Shown here in pieces: positions 54,273 through 63,800 of a stretch of DNA of 64,000 nucleotides. The DNA is taken from positions 248,001-312,000 of the forward strand of contig NZ_SETE01000004.1 of NCBI RefSeq assembly GCF_004152935.1. Reading direction: 5' to 3'. The stretch's first letter is position 1. Every line of letters starts with the position of its first letter. The notes under the pieces are model-generated. The model was not told where the DNA came from, ran no database searches, and saw only the letters and a list, made by a program, of their open reading frames with translations. Origin of the DNA: Brumimicrobium glaciale (GTDB taxonomy: Bacteria; Bacteroidota; Bacteroidia; Flavobacteriales_D; Crocinitomicaceae). The position numbers and the translations under genes are program-made.

Positions 54273-55226
54273 ATGGAGAAAGATAATTTAGAAGCATTAG
54301 ACAAGAATTTCCAGGACAAAGTTGATCGTGAGATTAAAATTGAACCGAAAGATTATATGCCTGATGCATACCGTAAAACTTTAATTCGTCAGATATCACA
54401 GCACGCCCATTCAGAAATTGTAGGACAACTACCAGAAGCGAATTGGGTAACACGTGCACCAAATTTGAGAAGAAAGGCTGTTTTATTGGCTAAAATTCAA
54501 GATGAAGCTGGACATGGATTGTATTTATACAGTGCTGTTGAAACTTTAGGAGCAGATCGTGAAGACACCATAGATGACTTGCACTCTGGTAAAGCTAAAT
54601 ATTCAAGTATTTTCAATTACCCAACATTGACTTGGGCAGATATGGGAATGGTTGGTTGGTTAGTCGACGGAGCTGCAATTATGAATCAAGTACCTTTGTG
54701 CAGATGTTCTTATGGACCTTATGCGCGTGCAATGGTGCGTGTATGTAAGGAAGAATCTTTTCACCAACGTCAAGGATTTGAAATCGTGACGCAATTGGCT
54801 AGAGGAACACAAGTTCAAAAAGAAATGGCGCAAGAATCATTGAACAGATGGTGGTGGCCTTCATTAATGATGTTTGGACCAAATGATGCAGAATCTACAC
54901 ATACTGCTCAGTCAATGGCTTGGAAAATTAAACGAAACACCAACGATGAATTAAGACAAATGTTTGTTGACGCTACTGTGCCGCAAGCAGAATTAATTGG
55001 ATTAAAAATTCCAGATAAGGATCTTAAATTCAACGAAGAAACAGGTCATTATGACTTTGGAGAAATCGATTGGGATGAGTTTTGGCAAGTTGTAAAAGGG
55101 TACGGACCATGTAATGATGAACGTGTTGCAGCCCGTAAAAAAGCAAAAGAAGATGGAATGTGGGTTAGAGAAGCCGCAAATGTTTATGCTGAAAAAAGAG
55201 CTAGACGTAATAAAAAAGTATCTTAA
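54273..55226 (+). CDS. paaA: 1,2-phenylacetyl-CoA epoxidase catalytic subunit PaaA
   Basis: A 317-aa diiron subunit of the PaaABCE complex, which epoxidises the ring of phenylacetyl-CoA. The metal ligands are seen in [13 protein letters not shown], the [15 protein letters not shown] region, and the [12 protein letters not shown] segment (ExxH), with a second ExxH in [13 protein letters not shown]. The length matches E. coli PaaA. A -7 box TAAATTTG at 54216-54223 lies upstream, although no TTG is found at the right spacing. It heads the paaABCD block. Confidence 0.95.
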   Translation: MEKDNLEALDKNFQDKVDREIKIEPKDYMPDAYRKTLIRQISQHAHSEIVGQLPEANWVTRAPNLRRKAVLLAKIQDEAGHGLYLYSAVETLGADREDTIDDLHSGKAKYSSIFNYPTLTWADMGMVGWLVDGAAIMNQVPLCRCSYGPYARAMVRVCKEESFHQRQGFEIVTQLARGTQVQKEMAQESLNRWWWPSLMMFGPNDAESTHTAQSMAWKIKRNTNDELRQMFVDATVPQAELIGLKIPDKDLKFNEETGHYDFGEIDWDEFWQVVKGYGPCNDERVAARKKAKEDGMWVREAANVYAEKRARRNKKVS

Positions 55227-55262
55227 TAAAGCATTCACTAATTATATTCAAGAAAAGAAATT

Positions 55263-55550
55263 ATGAGCAAAAAAGAATGGCCACTTTGGGAAGTATTTAT
55301 TCGCAGTAAACAAGGATTAAGTCACAAACACGCGGGTAGTTTAAGGGCACCAGATGAAGAAATGGCAATCAATAATGCACGTGACGTTTACACACGTCGT
55401 AGCGAAGGTGTGAGTATTTGGGTTGTTGAATCTAAAAATGTTGTTGCATCAGATCCTTCTGAAGCTGGACCAATGTTTGAACCAGCAAATTCAAAAATAT
55501 ACCGTCACCCAACATTTTATGAAGTTCCAGAAGGAATTAAACACATGTAA
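55263..55550 (+). CDS. paaB: 1,2-phenylacetyl-CoA epoxidase subunit PaaB
   Basis: A 95-aa structural subunit of the epoxidase. The typical PaaB start WPLWEVFIRSKQGLSHKHAG and DARDVYTRR-like NARDVYTRRSEGVSIWVV are intact. PaaB bridges PaaAC heterodimers in the full complex. It follows paaA by 36 bp and precedes paaC by 9 bp. Confidence 0.95.
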   Translation: MSKKEWPLWEVFIRSKQGLSHKHAGSLRAPDEEMAINNARDVYTRRSEGVSIWVVESKNVVASDPSEAGPMFEPANSKIYRHPTFYEVPEGIKHM

Positions 55551-55559
55551 GCCGAAAAA

Positions 55560-56318
55560 ATGACAAAACAAGAAGCATTATTTGAATTTTTATTGCGAAA
55601 AGCAGATGACAGTTTAATCCTTGGTCACCGTTTGTCTGAATGGTGTGGACACGGTCCTATCCTTGAGGAAGACATCGCATTAACGAATATTTCACTTGAT
55701 TTAATTGGTCAAGCGACAGAATTATATAAATACGCTGCTGAAGTTGAAGACAAAGGAAGAACTGAAGATGATTTAGCTTTCCTGCGTATTGAAAGAGAAT
55801 ACAAAAACGTATTGCTGGTTGAGCAATTAAACGGAGATTTCGGAAAAACAATTGTTCGTCAATTCTTCTTTGATCACTTCGAACATTTATTGTACGAAGG
55901 ATTAATGAACAGTAAGGATGAAAGAATTTCTGCAATTGCCACAAAAACAATTAAGGAAGTTAAATATCATTTAAGACATTCAAGTGAATGGATTATTCGT
56001 TTAGGAGACGGAACTGAAGAATCTCATGACCGTGTTCAAGCATCAGTTAAAGATTTATCTCGCTTCATAAATGAATTATTCTACCAAGATGAAGTAGAAG
56101 AAATCCTTATTAAGGAAGGAATTATTCCAGATGTTAAAGAATTCAGAGTAGCCTTTGAAAACAACATTGAAAAAATCCTTGAAGAAGCAACATTGAAACT
56201 TCCAGAAGAAAAATGGCAGTTAACAGGTGGTAGAAAAGGAGTTCACTCTGAGCATTTAGGTTATTTATTGGCTGAATTGCAATATATGCAGAGAACTTAT
56301 CCGGGAATGGAATGGTAA
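55560..56318 (+). CDS. paaC: 1,2-phenylacetyl-CoA epoxidase subunit PaaC
   Basis: A 252-aa non-catalytic partner of PaaA in the epoxidase core. It has the ferritin-like helical fold (LSEWCGHGPILEEDIALTNI, SLDLIGQATELYKYAAEVE, and RHSSEWIIRLGDGTEES). The C-terminus HLGYLLAELQYMQRTYPG is typical. PaaC keeps the PaaA fold but has lost the metal site. It ends just before a repeat island that separates it from paaD. Confidence 0.95.
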   Translation: MTKQEALFEFLLRKADDSLILGHRLSEWCGHGPILEEDIALTNISLDLIGQATELYKYAAEVEDKGRTEDDLAFLRIEREYKNVLLVEQLNGDFGKTIVRQFFFDHFEHLLYEGLMNSKDERISAIATKTIKEVKYHLRHSSEWIIRLGDGTEESHDRVQASVKDLSRFINELFYQDEVEEILIKEGIIPDVKEFRVAFENNIEKILEEATLKLPEEKWQLTGGRKGVHSEHLGYLLAELQYMQRTYPGMEW

Positions 56319-56485
56319 AATTTAATGGTTAATGGTTAATTAGTAATGGTTAACGCGTTTGGACTTTTCATTAATGGTTAACGGTCTGATTTGTAAATCA
56401 ATTACGAATTACGAATGTTTGAATTATTTCATAATACTTTCAACTGAACAATTCGTAATTCGTAATTACATAATTCGTAATTAAT
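56319..56485. repeat. repeat island between paaC and paaD
   Basis: TTAATGGTTAATTAGTAATGG repeats then an AATTACGAATTACGAAT run and its complement (AATTCGTAATTCGTAATTAC) fill the gap up to the paaD ATG. The arms can pair into a long hairpin just before translation of paaD. Confidence 0.85.
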
Positions 56486-56968
56486 ATGAAAGCTGAGGAT
56501 ATTTGGGCAATGCTTGAGGACGTTACGGATCCAGAGGTTCCTGTGTTGACTGTTGTTGATCTTGGAGTTGTTCGTGATGTTCAGTTTGTGAGTAAAGATC
56601 ATTGGAAGATAATTATTACTCCGACTTATACTGGATGTCCGGCCATGCAGGTTATTGAGGAAGACATTAAGGCAAGATTAGCCAAAGAAAACATTACAGT
56701 TGATGTGGAACTGGTTCTTTCTCCTGCTTGGACAACGGATTGGTTGAGTCAAGATGGTAGAAGAAAGCTTGAAGAATATGGAATTACTCCGCCACAAGAT
56801 GAGGGAGATAAGTCTGTTCTTTTTGGTAAAAAACCTGTTATTCCTTGTCCACTTTGTAAGTCGAAAAACACAAGATTGATTTCTCAATTTGGTTCTACGG
56901 CTTGTAAAGCACATTATCAATGTAATGATTGTCAAGAACCATTTGATTATTTTAAATGTTTGAAGTAG
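56486..56968 (+). CDS. paaD: 1,2-phenylacetyl-CoA epoxidase subunit PaaD
   Basis: A 160-aa protein with an N-terminal MIP18/DUF59-type domain (DPEVPVLTVVDLGVV, TPTYTGCPAMQVIE) used in Fe-S or diiron assembly. Its C-terminal part has zinc-ribbon pairs, CPLC (about 132-135) and CNDC (about 150-153). PaaD is needed for epoxidase activity, probably in metal-centre assembly. It completes paaABCD; ring-opening and beta-oxidation genes are not in the window. A terminator follows at 57002. Confidence 0.93.
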   Translation: MKAEDIWAMLEDVTDPEVPVLTVVDLGVVRDVQFVSKDHWKIIITPTYTGCPAMQVIEEDIKARLAKENITVDVELVLSPAWTTDWLSQDGRRKLEEYGITPPQDEGDKSVLFGKKPVIPCPLCKSKNTRLISQFGSTACKAHYQCNDCQEPFDYFKCLK

Positions 56969-57001
56969 AAGATTAATATAATATTGAGTAAAGCTTGATT
57001 G

Positions 57002-57034
57002 AAGAGGAGATAATTAATTATTTCCTCTTTTTTT
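57002..57034 (+). terminator. terminator of the paaABCD operon
   Basis: AGAGGAGATAA-TTAA-TTATTTCCTCT stem of 11 pairs with a T run, 33 bp after the paaD stop. Confidence 0.85.
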
Positions 57035-57134
57035 GTGCGTAATCGTTTTTAATTTCATTGAATATAAAAGCATTATAGAAGAATCAGTAATTACCAAAAT
57101 CCTTTTATACTGTTTGCTGTTCTTTATGGTTCTA

Positions 57135-57452
57135 TTGGGTTACCAAGCTAAGTCGTAATTATTTAAAAAGAGATTCCTCGTCGTTTCACTCCATCGGAAT
57201 GACAGGTTTTCGTTGGCTTGGGTGGGGTAAAATTTGCTCAAGCTTCGCTTGAGCAAATTTTACCCCAAAGACTTCTCTAAGAACTGTCATTCTGATAGTT
57301 GAGAAAATATTAGATTTTAACAACTGAGGAATCCCTTCTTCCTTTTTGCTAAAGTTTAACTCTAGATAAAATTAATTAATGCGATTATCTGCTGTATTAT
57401 TAAAAAACATTTCGTTAAAATTAGGGATTAACGACCTATATTGGCAGCCCAA
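57135..57452. mobile_element. MITE-like element with terminal inverted repeats and perfect central hairpin
   Basis: The ends TTGGGTTACCAAGCTAAG and the reverse complement of TTGGCAGCCCAA agree at about 17 of 24 positions. The core has GAGATTCCTCG, CGGAATGACAGG, a perfect 21-bp-arm hairpin (57223-57243 and 57247-57267, loop TTC), CTGTCATTCTG and TGAGGAATCCC. It is a copy of 46849-47133 with a different hairpin stem. Confidence 0.8.
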
Positions 57453-57566
57453 TATATCTATTCAAATCTAGCATCGATATAAAAATTAATTCCTCCAATT
57501 TGTTTAAATTAATCGTTTTAACTATCTTTCTTGGAAATTTAAAGAATTACACAAAAACAATATAAC

Positions 57567-57779
57567 ATGAAAAAAATGAAAGTTTTAATGGCAACAGGAA
57601 TGTTTTTCCTAGCTGGAATGATGTTTACTGCATGTGGCGCTGAAGGTACAGAAGTACAAGAACAAACGGCTGAGCAGGAAGTTTACCAATGTCCAATGGA
57701 TTGTGAAGACGGAAAAACTTATGAAGTAGAAGGACAATGTCCTCTTTGTGAGATGGATTTGGCTTTGGTTGATGCATAG
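57567..57779 (+). CDS. lipoprotein with heavy-metal-binding domain
   Basis: A 70-aa exported lipoprotein: signal with lipobox Cys C23 (FTAC). The mature part ends in a single small metal-binding domain with CPM (42-44) and CPLCEMDL (58-65), the pattern of the HMBD domains found in copper-efflux and CusB-like proteins (YxCPMxxx...CPxCxMxL). It is a minimal stand-alone version with about 30 residues per domain. It may bind copper or zinc in the periplasm. No efflux gene is adjacent. Confidence 0.85.
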   Translation: MKKMKVLMATGMFFLAGMMFTACGAEGTEVQEQTAEQEVYQCPMDCEDGKTYEVEGQCPLCEMDLALVDA

Positions 57780-57781
57780 AT

Positions 57782-57908
57782 TTTCATAGGGACGGTTTTG
57801 TATGGGTGATTTGTATGGGGGGTTCGTATGGACGGTTCCATATGGGTGATTTGTAGGGGCGGTTTTGTAAGGGCGATTTGCAAATCGCCCCTACAGAACC
57901 GCCCCTAC
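57782..57908. repeat. tandem and palindromic GGGGCGGTT/GGGCGATTT repeat
   Basis: GGGACGGTTTTGTATGGGTG-like units repeat loosely, then nested palindromes follow: outer arms 57853-57864 and 57897-57908, inner GGGCGATTTGCAAATCGCCC (57871-57890). The last bases overlap the end of the OmpA-family gene. Confidence 0.88.
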
Positions 57909-59836
57909 AAATCTTTACGCAAATCCACACTTTGGATTTCAATTTTTCTTTCGCTTGCTGCTGCTCTGGAATACACCGAATTTTTCTTGTCGTTTGGGTT
58001 GTCACTAACAATTTTGTTGGCTTCGTCTTCTCCGAATGGGATTTGAACTATTCTTAATTCTCCTCCATTTTCTGATGTGTTATTTAAGTATTTCTTGAAA
58101 ACACCATTATCAAAAGTGCTCAGATAATTTACCATCGAAGCAATTCTTCTTTTAGTCAAATTCACATTGTAATCGTTTTTTGCCAAGGGACTTGCGAAAC
58201 CTTTGACGGTTAATTCAATTTTGCGACCGCGTTCTAATTCTGTAATCAGAAGTGAAATAAATTGGTTTAAATCATTTACTCCTTGCTTGACATATTCTAA
58301 AAAGAAATCTTCGATATCATCTTTTGCATCATCACTTTTCTCTCCTTTTAATCCAACTGAATACTTTTTCTTGTATTCGTCCATCATTGCGATATAATCA
58401 TTATAACTATCTATATAATTGACATTGGAAACTGTGTCGGTTGATCTTGGATTTGGTACATCATTATGGAAGTAAAGCGTGACCGGCAATCTCCTGTTTA
58501 AATCTTCTAGCGTTTCTTCAATTGTTGGTGGAAAATCAATTAATGGTTTCCTAATGCTATAAATATCGCTGCAACATGTTGGATTTTTACTGTAATTACT
58601 TCCCAAACGATTAGAACTGAAAAATGCAGAATCATTTGAAGAAGTCTCAAAATAATACAAATCGTTGGCTGGCGAATTAATCGGTTCCATCATATTTTCT
58701 GGATCTCCGAATGAAGTATTGTAATGCGATTTAAAAACATCATAACCTCCAAAACCATCATGCCATGAGCTACTAAAATACAGTGTTTTCGTTTTACCGT
58801 CCCAAAAAGGCGATAATTCATTGTCAATAGAATTTAATGTTCTAATATTAATTGGTCGTTGAAATTGGTTTCCATCTTTTATAAAACTGTACCACAGGTC
58901 CATTCCTCCTCTACCTCCTTCTTGGTCAGAAACAAAAAACAATACTTCGCTTCCATCCCATTCGCCAATAAATGGCATTGTCGTATTTGAATTCTCAACA
59001 TTTATTATGCTTCCTAAGGTGTCGATGTCAACGAATTTCTCTCCATCAACATAAGCCACAAGAATTTTGCATTTATAATTGTATCCATCATCTTTACAAT
59101 AACTAAAGTAGAATCGATTTCCATCTAAGCTAAAAGTTCCATTTCCAGTATGCACATTTTCGTAGGCCAATTCATCAATGCGGTTTTCAGTTTCAAATTG
59201 TCCTTCCTTTATTACTGATGAATATAAATGTGTGCGATAAGATGGATCGTAAACTTCTTCGCTTGTGCTTATAGAATCTGCTCGAAGTGATGAGAAAATT
59301 AATTGATTCTTATGAATTCTATGTCCAAACTCAGCATTTGGCGTATTGATATGATCTGGCAAAGCCTCAAAAATATAATCTAATGAATCTCCTTGATTGG
59401 ATTTTGCCCAAATACAAGATTGAATTTCCGCTCTACTTTTTTGATATAAGTATCCTCTTCTGTCATTCCTGTATTTCTTCTTTCCCAATTTAAAAAGCTC
59501 CAAAGCTTTATCATATTCTCCAGTTTGTTTGAGCATTAAACCATATTGTAATAAACTGGATGGATATAGCTCTGCTCCTTCTCTGCCATATACTTTTCCA
59601 TAATAAAAAGCTGCTTTTGGATAATCTTTATATGCTCTTAATGTTTCGGCATATTCCCATAAAATATCAATTGTATTAGAATCAATTTTCATTGCTTTTT
59701 CATAATACTGCAAAGCATAGACATAATCTCCTTCTTGAAATTTTTCTTGGGCAAACTCAAGATATTTTTTCAACTCTTGCCCAAAAGAAGCTGTTGACAA
59801 AAACAGAAAGATGAATATTATATAAAATCTGGACAT
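57905..59836 (-). CDS. OmpA-family protein with TPR and PD40-type propeller
   Basis: A 643-aa envelope protein. It has a signal peptide (FIFLFLSTASFGQ), TPR-like units at about residues 25-120 (YVYALQYYEKAMKIDSN, AFYYGKVYG, EYDKALELFKLGKKKY), a PD40 beta-propeller region (about 160-440, GNRFYFSYC, LWYSFIKDG and LYFSSSWHDGFGGYDVFK), and a C-terminal OmpA-like peptidoglycan-binding domain (TVKGFASPLAKNDYNVNLTKRR). This is the usual partner of PorP/SprF genes in T9SS-type cassettes. It overlaps porP by 19 bp. Its stop codon lies in the adjoining repeat arm. Confidence 0.9.
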   Translation of the reverse strand: MSRFYIIFIFLFLSTASFGQELKKYLEFAQEKFQEGDYVYALQYYEKAMKIDSNTIDILWEYAETLRAYKDYPKAAFYYGKVYGREGAELYPSSLLQYGLMLKQTGEYDKALELFKLGKKKYRNDRRGYLYQKSRAEIQSCIWAKSNQGDSLDYIFEALPDHINTPNAEFGHRIHKNQLIFSSLRADSISTSEEVYDPSYRTHLYSSVIKEGQFETENRIDELAYENVHTGNGTFSLDGNRFYFSYCKDDGYNYKCKILVAYVDGEKFVDIDTLGSIINVENSNTTMPFIGEWDGSEVLFFVSDQEGGRGGMDLWYSFIKDGNQFQRPINIRTLNSIDNELSPFWDGKTKTLYFSSSWHDGFGGYDVFKSHYNTSFGDPENMMEPINSPANDLYYFETSSNDSAFFSSNRLGSNYSKNPTCCSDIYSIRKPLIDFPPTIEETLEDLNRRLPVTLYFHNDVPNPRSTDTVSNVNYIDSYNDYIAMMDEYKKKYSVGLKGEKSDDAKDDIEDFFLEYVKQGVNDLNQFISLLITELERGRKIELTVKGFASPLAKNDYNVNLTKRRIASMVNYLSTFDNGVFKKYLNNTSENGGELRIVQIPFGEDEANKIVSDNPNDKKNSVYSRAAASERKIEIQSVDLRKDL

Positions 59837-60816
59837 ACTCTATGTTTTATAATCTCAGGTTTAAACCTATGAATAATATAGCGGAAACTGAATTCCAATC
59901 CTCCACGCGATCTGCTGGCAGGCGATAAATTTGAAGTATTGATGTCGTAAGAAATTCCAGCCCAGTAATTTTGATATTCCATTCCTGCGGAGATGTAAAA
60001 AGCATCGCTACTTCGCATATAAATTCCCGCCATGATTGATTTGTAGTTTCCTAATCTGTCTTCGAGAATATACCTTACTTGAGAACCTAAAATTAATTCG
60101 CGGTATTTTCCTTGTAAATTCAATTGTATACTTGGTAAAATATCCCAGTCAAATCCAACTTTATATTCTGCTTGCGTGAAGAAATTAAAACGCATATCTC
60201 TTTTAATTTTCTCTCCAAAAAAGCCTTGATTGGGTCTATTGATGTTGAATAATCCTAAACCTGCAATAATACGTTGTCGTTTGCCTTTCTGAAATTCATA
60301 AGCTGCTCCAACTCCCCATGTGAAATTCGTTTTTCTTTGAGATTGGAACACTTCATTGCTGGACAAAGATTCATCAAATTGTGAACCATTCCATTGGTTG
60401 TCAAAAGTGAAAGCAGAAGCGTCGAAAGAACGAAAGTTAATTCCAAATTGAATTCCTGGCCTCAAAAGATGGACTGAGTCTGATGTTAGTTTATAAGTAT
60501 AAGAAACAGAGGGTTGAAATTCGATTGTACGAAAAGAACCATCTCCGGCTACATCATTGGTTAGAAAACCACCGACATTAAAATCTTTGTAGATTTGTTT
60601 TACTTCTCCCGATATTGAGAAAGTTTGAAAAGGAACTGTTACATTTCTCCATTGATCTCGGTAATTGGCATGAATCCGATAATCTCCATTGAAACGACCA
60701 ACATTGGCAGGATTTTGAAACACCGGATTATGATCAAATTGTGAAAAGTGAATGTCCTGCGATTGAACAAAATTCGACCACAACAATAAAACAAATATGT
60801 ATTTAATCGTTTTCAA
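59818..60816 (-). CDS. type IX secretion membrane protein PorP/SprF
   Basis: A 332-aa outer-membrane beta-barrel protein of the PorP/SprF family. A signal peptide (IKYIFVLLLWSNFVQSQD) is followed by the family opening IHFSQFDHNPVFQNPANVGRF-like segment and alternating strands with aromatic ends. Members bind or anchor secreted proteins carrying type B sorting domains at the cell surface. It begins right after the stop of the type B cargo gene and overlaps the OmpA-family gene, so the three are one operon. Whether it is housekeeping or a dedicated partner of this cargo is inferred, but the latter is likely. Confidence 0.9.
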   Translation of the reverse strand: MKTIKYIFVLLLWSNFVQSQDIHFSQFDHNPVFQNPANVGRFNGDYRIHANYRDQWRNVTVPFQTFSISGEVKQIYKDFNVGGFLTNDVAGDGSFRTIEFQPSVSYTYKLTSDSVHLLRPGIQFGINFRSFDASAFTFDNQWNGSQFDESLSSNEVFQSQRKTNFTWGVGAAYEFQKGKRQRIIAGLGLFNINRPNQGFFGEKIKRDMRFNFFTQAEYKVGFDWDILPSIQLNLQGKYRELILGSQVRYILEDRLGNYKSIMAGIYMRSSDAFYISAGMEYQNYWAGISYDINTSNLSPASRSRGGLEFSFRYIIHRFKPEIIKHRVCPDFI

Positions 60817-63800
60817 TTATCGAATCAATGTAATATTTCCTTTTATTAAGAACTCTTGATCATCAATACAGTGTCCTTCTAAATAATAATCATAAACATC
60901 TGGATCAAGTTTTTTTCCTTTAAAAGTCCCATCCCAACCCTCATGTAATGTCGTTGATTCATAAATTAATTCTCCCCAACGGTTATAAATTCTAAAAATG
61001 ACATCACTAACAATCTGACTTCGGATATATAAAACGTCATTTTCCCCATCTCCGTTTGGAGTAAATGCATTGGGAACAAAAATGAATGGTTCATTACAGA
61101 GATAAGGAAAAGCTTTTACTGTAACAGATGATGTTTTTGTACAAATACCGTCTGAAATAGATACTGTGAATGTAGTTGTTTCAAAAAGGGTAGCATTGGT
61201 TTCTTGCGCAGTTGGGTTCGCAACATTTTCAGATGGCGACCATGAATAGGAGTATCCATCTGGTTTAGCCGACAAAGTTACATCCGTACCTGCTGGAATA
61301 ATCGATTCTGATGCTGAAGCAAGGACACTAGATACGTCAATATCACTCACCAAAACAAGAATCGAATCGAATAAAACACAACCGTTATTGGCAACTGCGG
61401 TAACATAAACATATTGCGAAACATTCGGTTGAATAGTCACATCGCTTGTTCCATCGCCAGAAACGACAATAGAATCGGGCTGCCAATCGAAATCAACAAA
61501 AGTTACAGCGCTGTTATTACTTAAAGCAGAAATGACAGTTTCATCACCCAAACATAAATTGGTGTTTCCCTCAATCACTAAATTAGCGCTAGTGAAGTTT
61601 ACAGAAACACTATCAATAACACTGCATCCGTTATTGGAAACAGTAACATAGTAATAACCATAAACCGGATCATTAATAGTCACTGATGAATCTGAAACAG
61701 TCAAATTTAATGTATCAGTAAAGTTAATATTCGTTGACCAAACAAAAGAAGTAGCTGTTCCGTTGGCGTCTGCAGTTAGTGTAATCGTATCTGGAACACA
61801 CAAATTGATCTCAGGAATATTTTCTAAATCAATTTCAGGATAAACTTCAATGGTTATAAAAGCAGTATCAGAAATAAAACAAATTGAATCAGTAATTATA
61901 AGTATAACTTCATAAAACCCTGGATCTGTATAGGTAATTGTCGGATCTACTGTTGTTGAATCTAAATTGCCGCTTCCAAAATCCCATACAAAACTATAGG
62001 CGCCAGAGGAAGTGTTTTCGAAATTCACAATAAAGGGCGAACATCCAATGGAATTATCAGGTGTAATGTCGGCATCTAAAACGAGATTAATAACTTCTAC
62101 ACTGTCCATGACGCTGCAGCCACCATTCGAGGCCATGAAGTAATAGTAACCATCTGCAGGATTTACAATTGTTACAGTAGAGTCAGCTATAGATAAATTC
62201 AGGGTATCAGTAAAATTATTATTAGTTGACCAAACGAAAGATGTTGCAGTTCCATTGGCATCAGCCGTCATTGTTATAGATGTTGAATCACATACATTAA
62301 TTTCAGGAATACTTTCTAAAATAACTTGAGGGAAAACTTCAATAGTAATATAAGCTGTATCAACAATTGAACAAATTGAATCCAGTACAGTGAGTATCAC
62401 ATTATAAACTCCAGGAGTTGAATAAATAACCGTGGGTTCAAAGGTTGTTGAATCTACATCTCCATTTCCAAAATCCCATAAATAGGAATCTGAATCGGAT
62501 GAAAAGTTTTCGAAATTGACCTCAAAAGGCGCACATCCTGTCTCTGACGCTATTGAAAACTCGGCATTTGGAATAAGATTGAAATCAAATTTGAATGTTA
62601 AAGCATTGCAATTAGTAGATAAATTTTGATTTGACCAAGCTCCTGGTGTGGTTGGGAAATTACTAAATCCACCACATCCACCACAAACTCCTTGGTAAAC
62701 GACACCATTTTTATCAAAGCGACTTGTTCCACCATCCACATGTTCTGGCGAAGAAGTACTGCCCAAATACGACCCATAAAGTAGACCATTAAAATCTTGT
62801 TCTACCACCATTAAGTAAAAATCAAATCCGCTGGGCGGCGTACTTTGAAATGCATTTTGAGTTACTGGCATTCCACTCATCGGACTAGCTTGCAGAATAT
62901 TAGCTCCCCAACCTGAAACATACATATTTCCACAGATATCCACTAAAAAGGCAGATGGAGAAATATCAAATATTGGGTTTCCACTTCCAAAAACTGTTGA
63001 CCCTTCAATAATTGATAAATCAGGATCGAATCTAGCGATAAACTGACTAGAATTTGGATTTGAATAAGCGGCATTAATAACTGGAAAAAGTCCTCCATTA
63101 CTCTGACCTAAAACAAAAATATTATCTAATCGGTCTATTTCCACAAAAAATACCTGATCATAATTTAGCGTTCCAACATAAGTTGAATGTGTCAAAGTCA
63201 ACCCGTCAGGTGATAATTTCCCAATAAATCCATCTGCTTCTCCTCCGGCATTTGTAGATTGGTATGCACCAGGAGTACTGTTTAAATCCAAGGAAGTTGT
63301 TCCACCTCCAAAGACAATATTGTAGCTTGAATCTATTTTCACAGAATAAATAGCATCTGCTTGTGATCCGCCATAATAACTAGAAAATAATAACGTAGAG
63401 AAATCATTTTTCAATTTAAAAATCACTCCATCTTGTTGTCCAGCTAAAGCAGGCTGAAAGGCATTTTGTGTTGGGAAATTCGCCGAACGTGAGCAGGATC
63501 CTATGATTATATTATTCAAAGAATCCAACATGATTTCACCACGAAATTGATCTCCATAATTTGTGGTTAAACTATCATAAGCGCCTGCAGAAGTATAATT
63601 CCCAGCACTAATCATATAATTTATTCCATCATTCTTATTTCCTCCAACATAAGTTGAACCTAATAAATTATGACCGTCTGTACTGAATTTAACAACATAA
63701 ATATCTGTTCCGTCTATTCCGAAATTTGTTCCGTTTGATGTAATTGCAAAAGGAACTCCTCCCCCATGATTAGACTGAAAACCATTAACAATTGGAAAAT

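Larger units (their letters stand above)
56969..57566. other. intergenic region with terminator and MITE-like element
   Basis: No gene is seen. The paaD terminator and a 318-bp repeat element (57135-57452) fill most of it. The last 110 bp before the lipoprotein gene is AT-rich, and the promoter of that gene should lie there. Confidence 0.75.
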
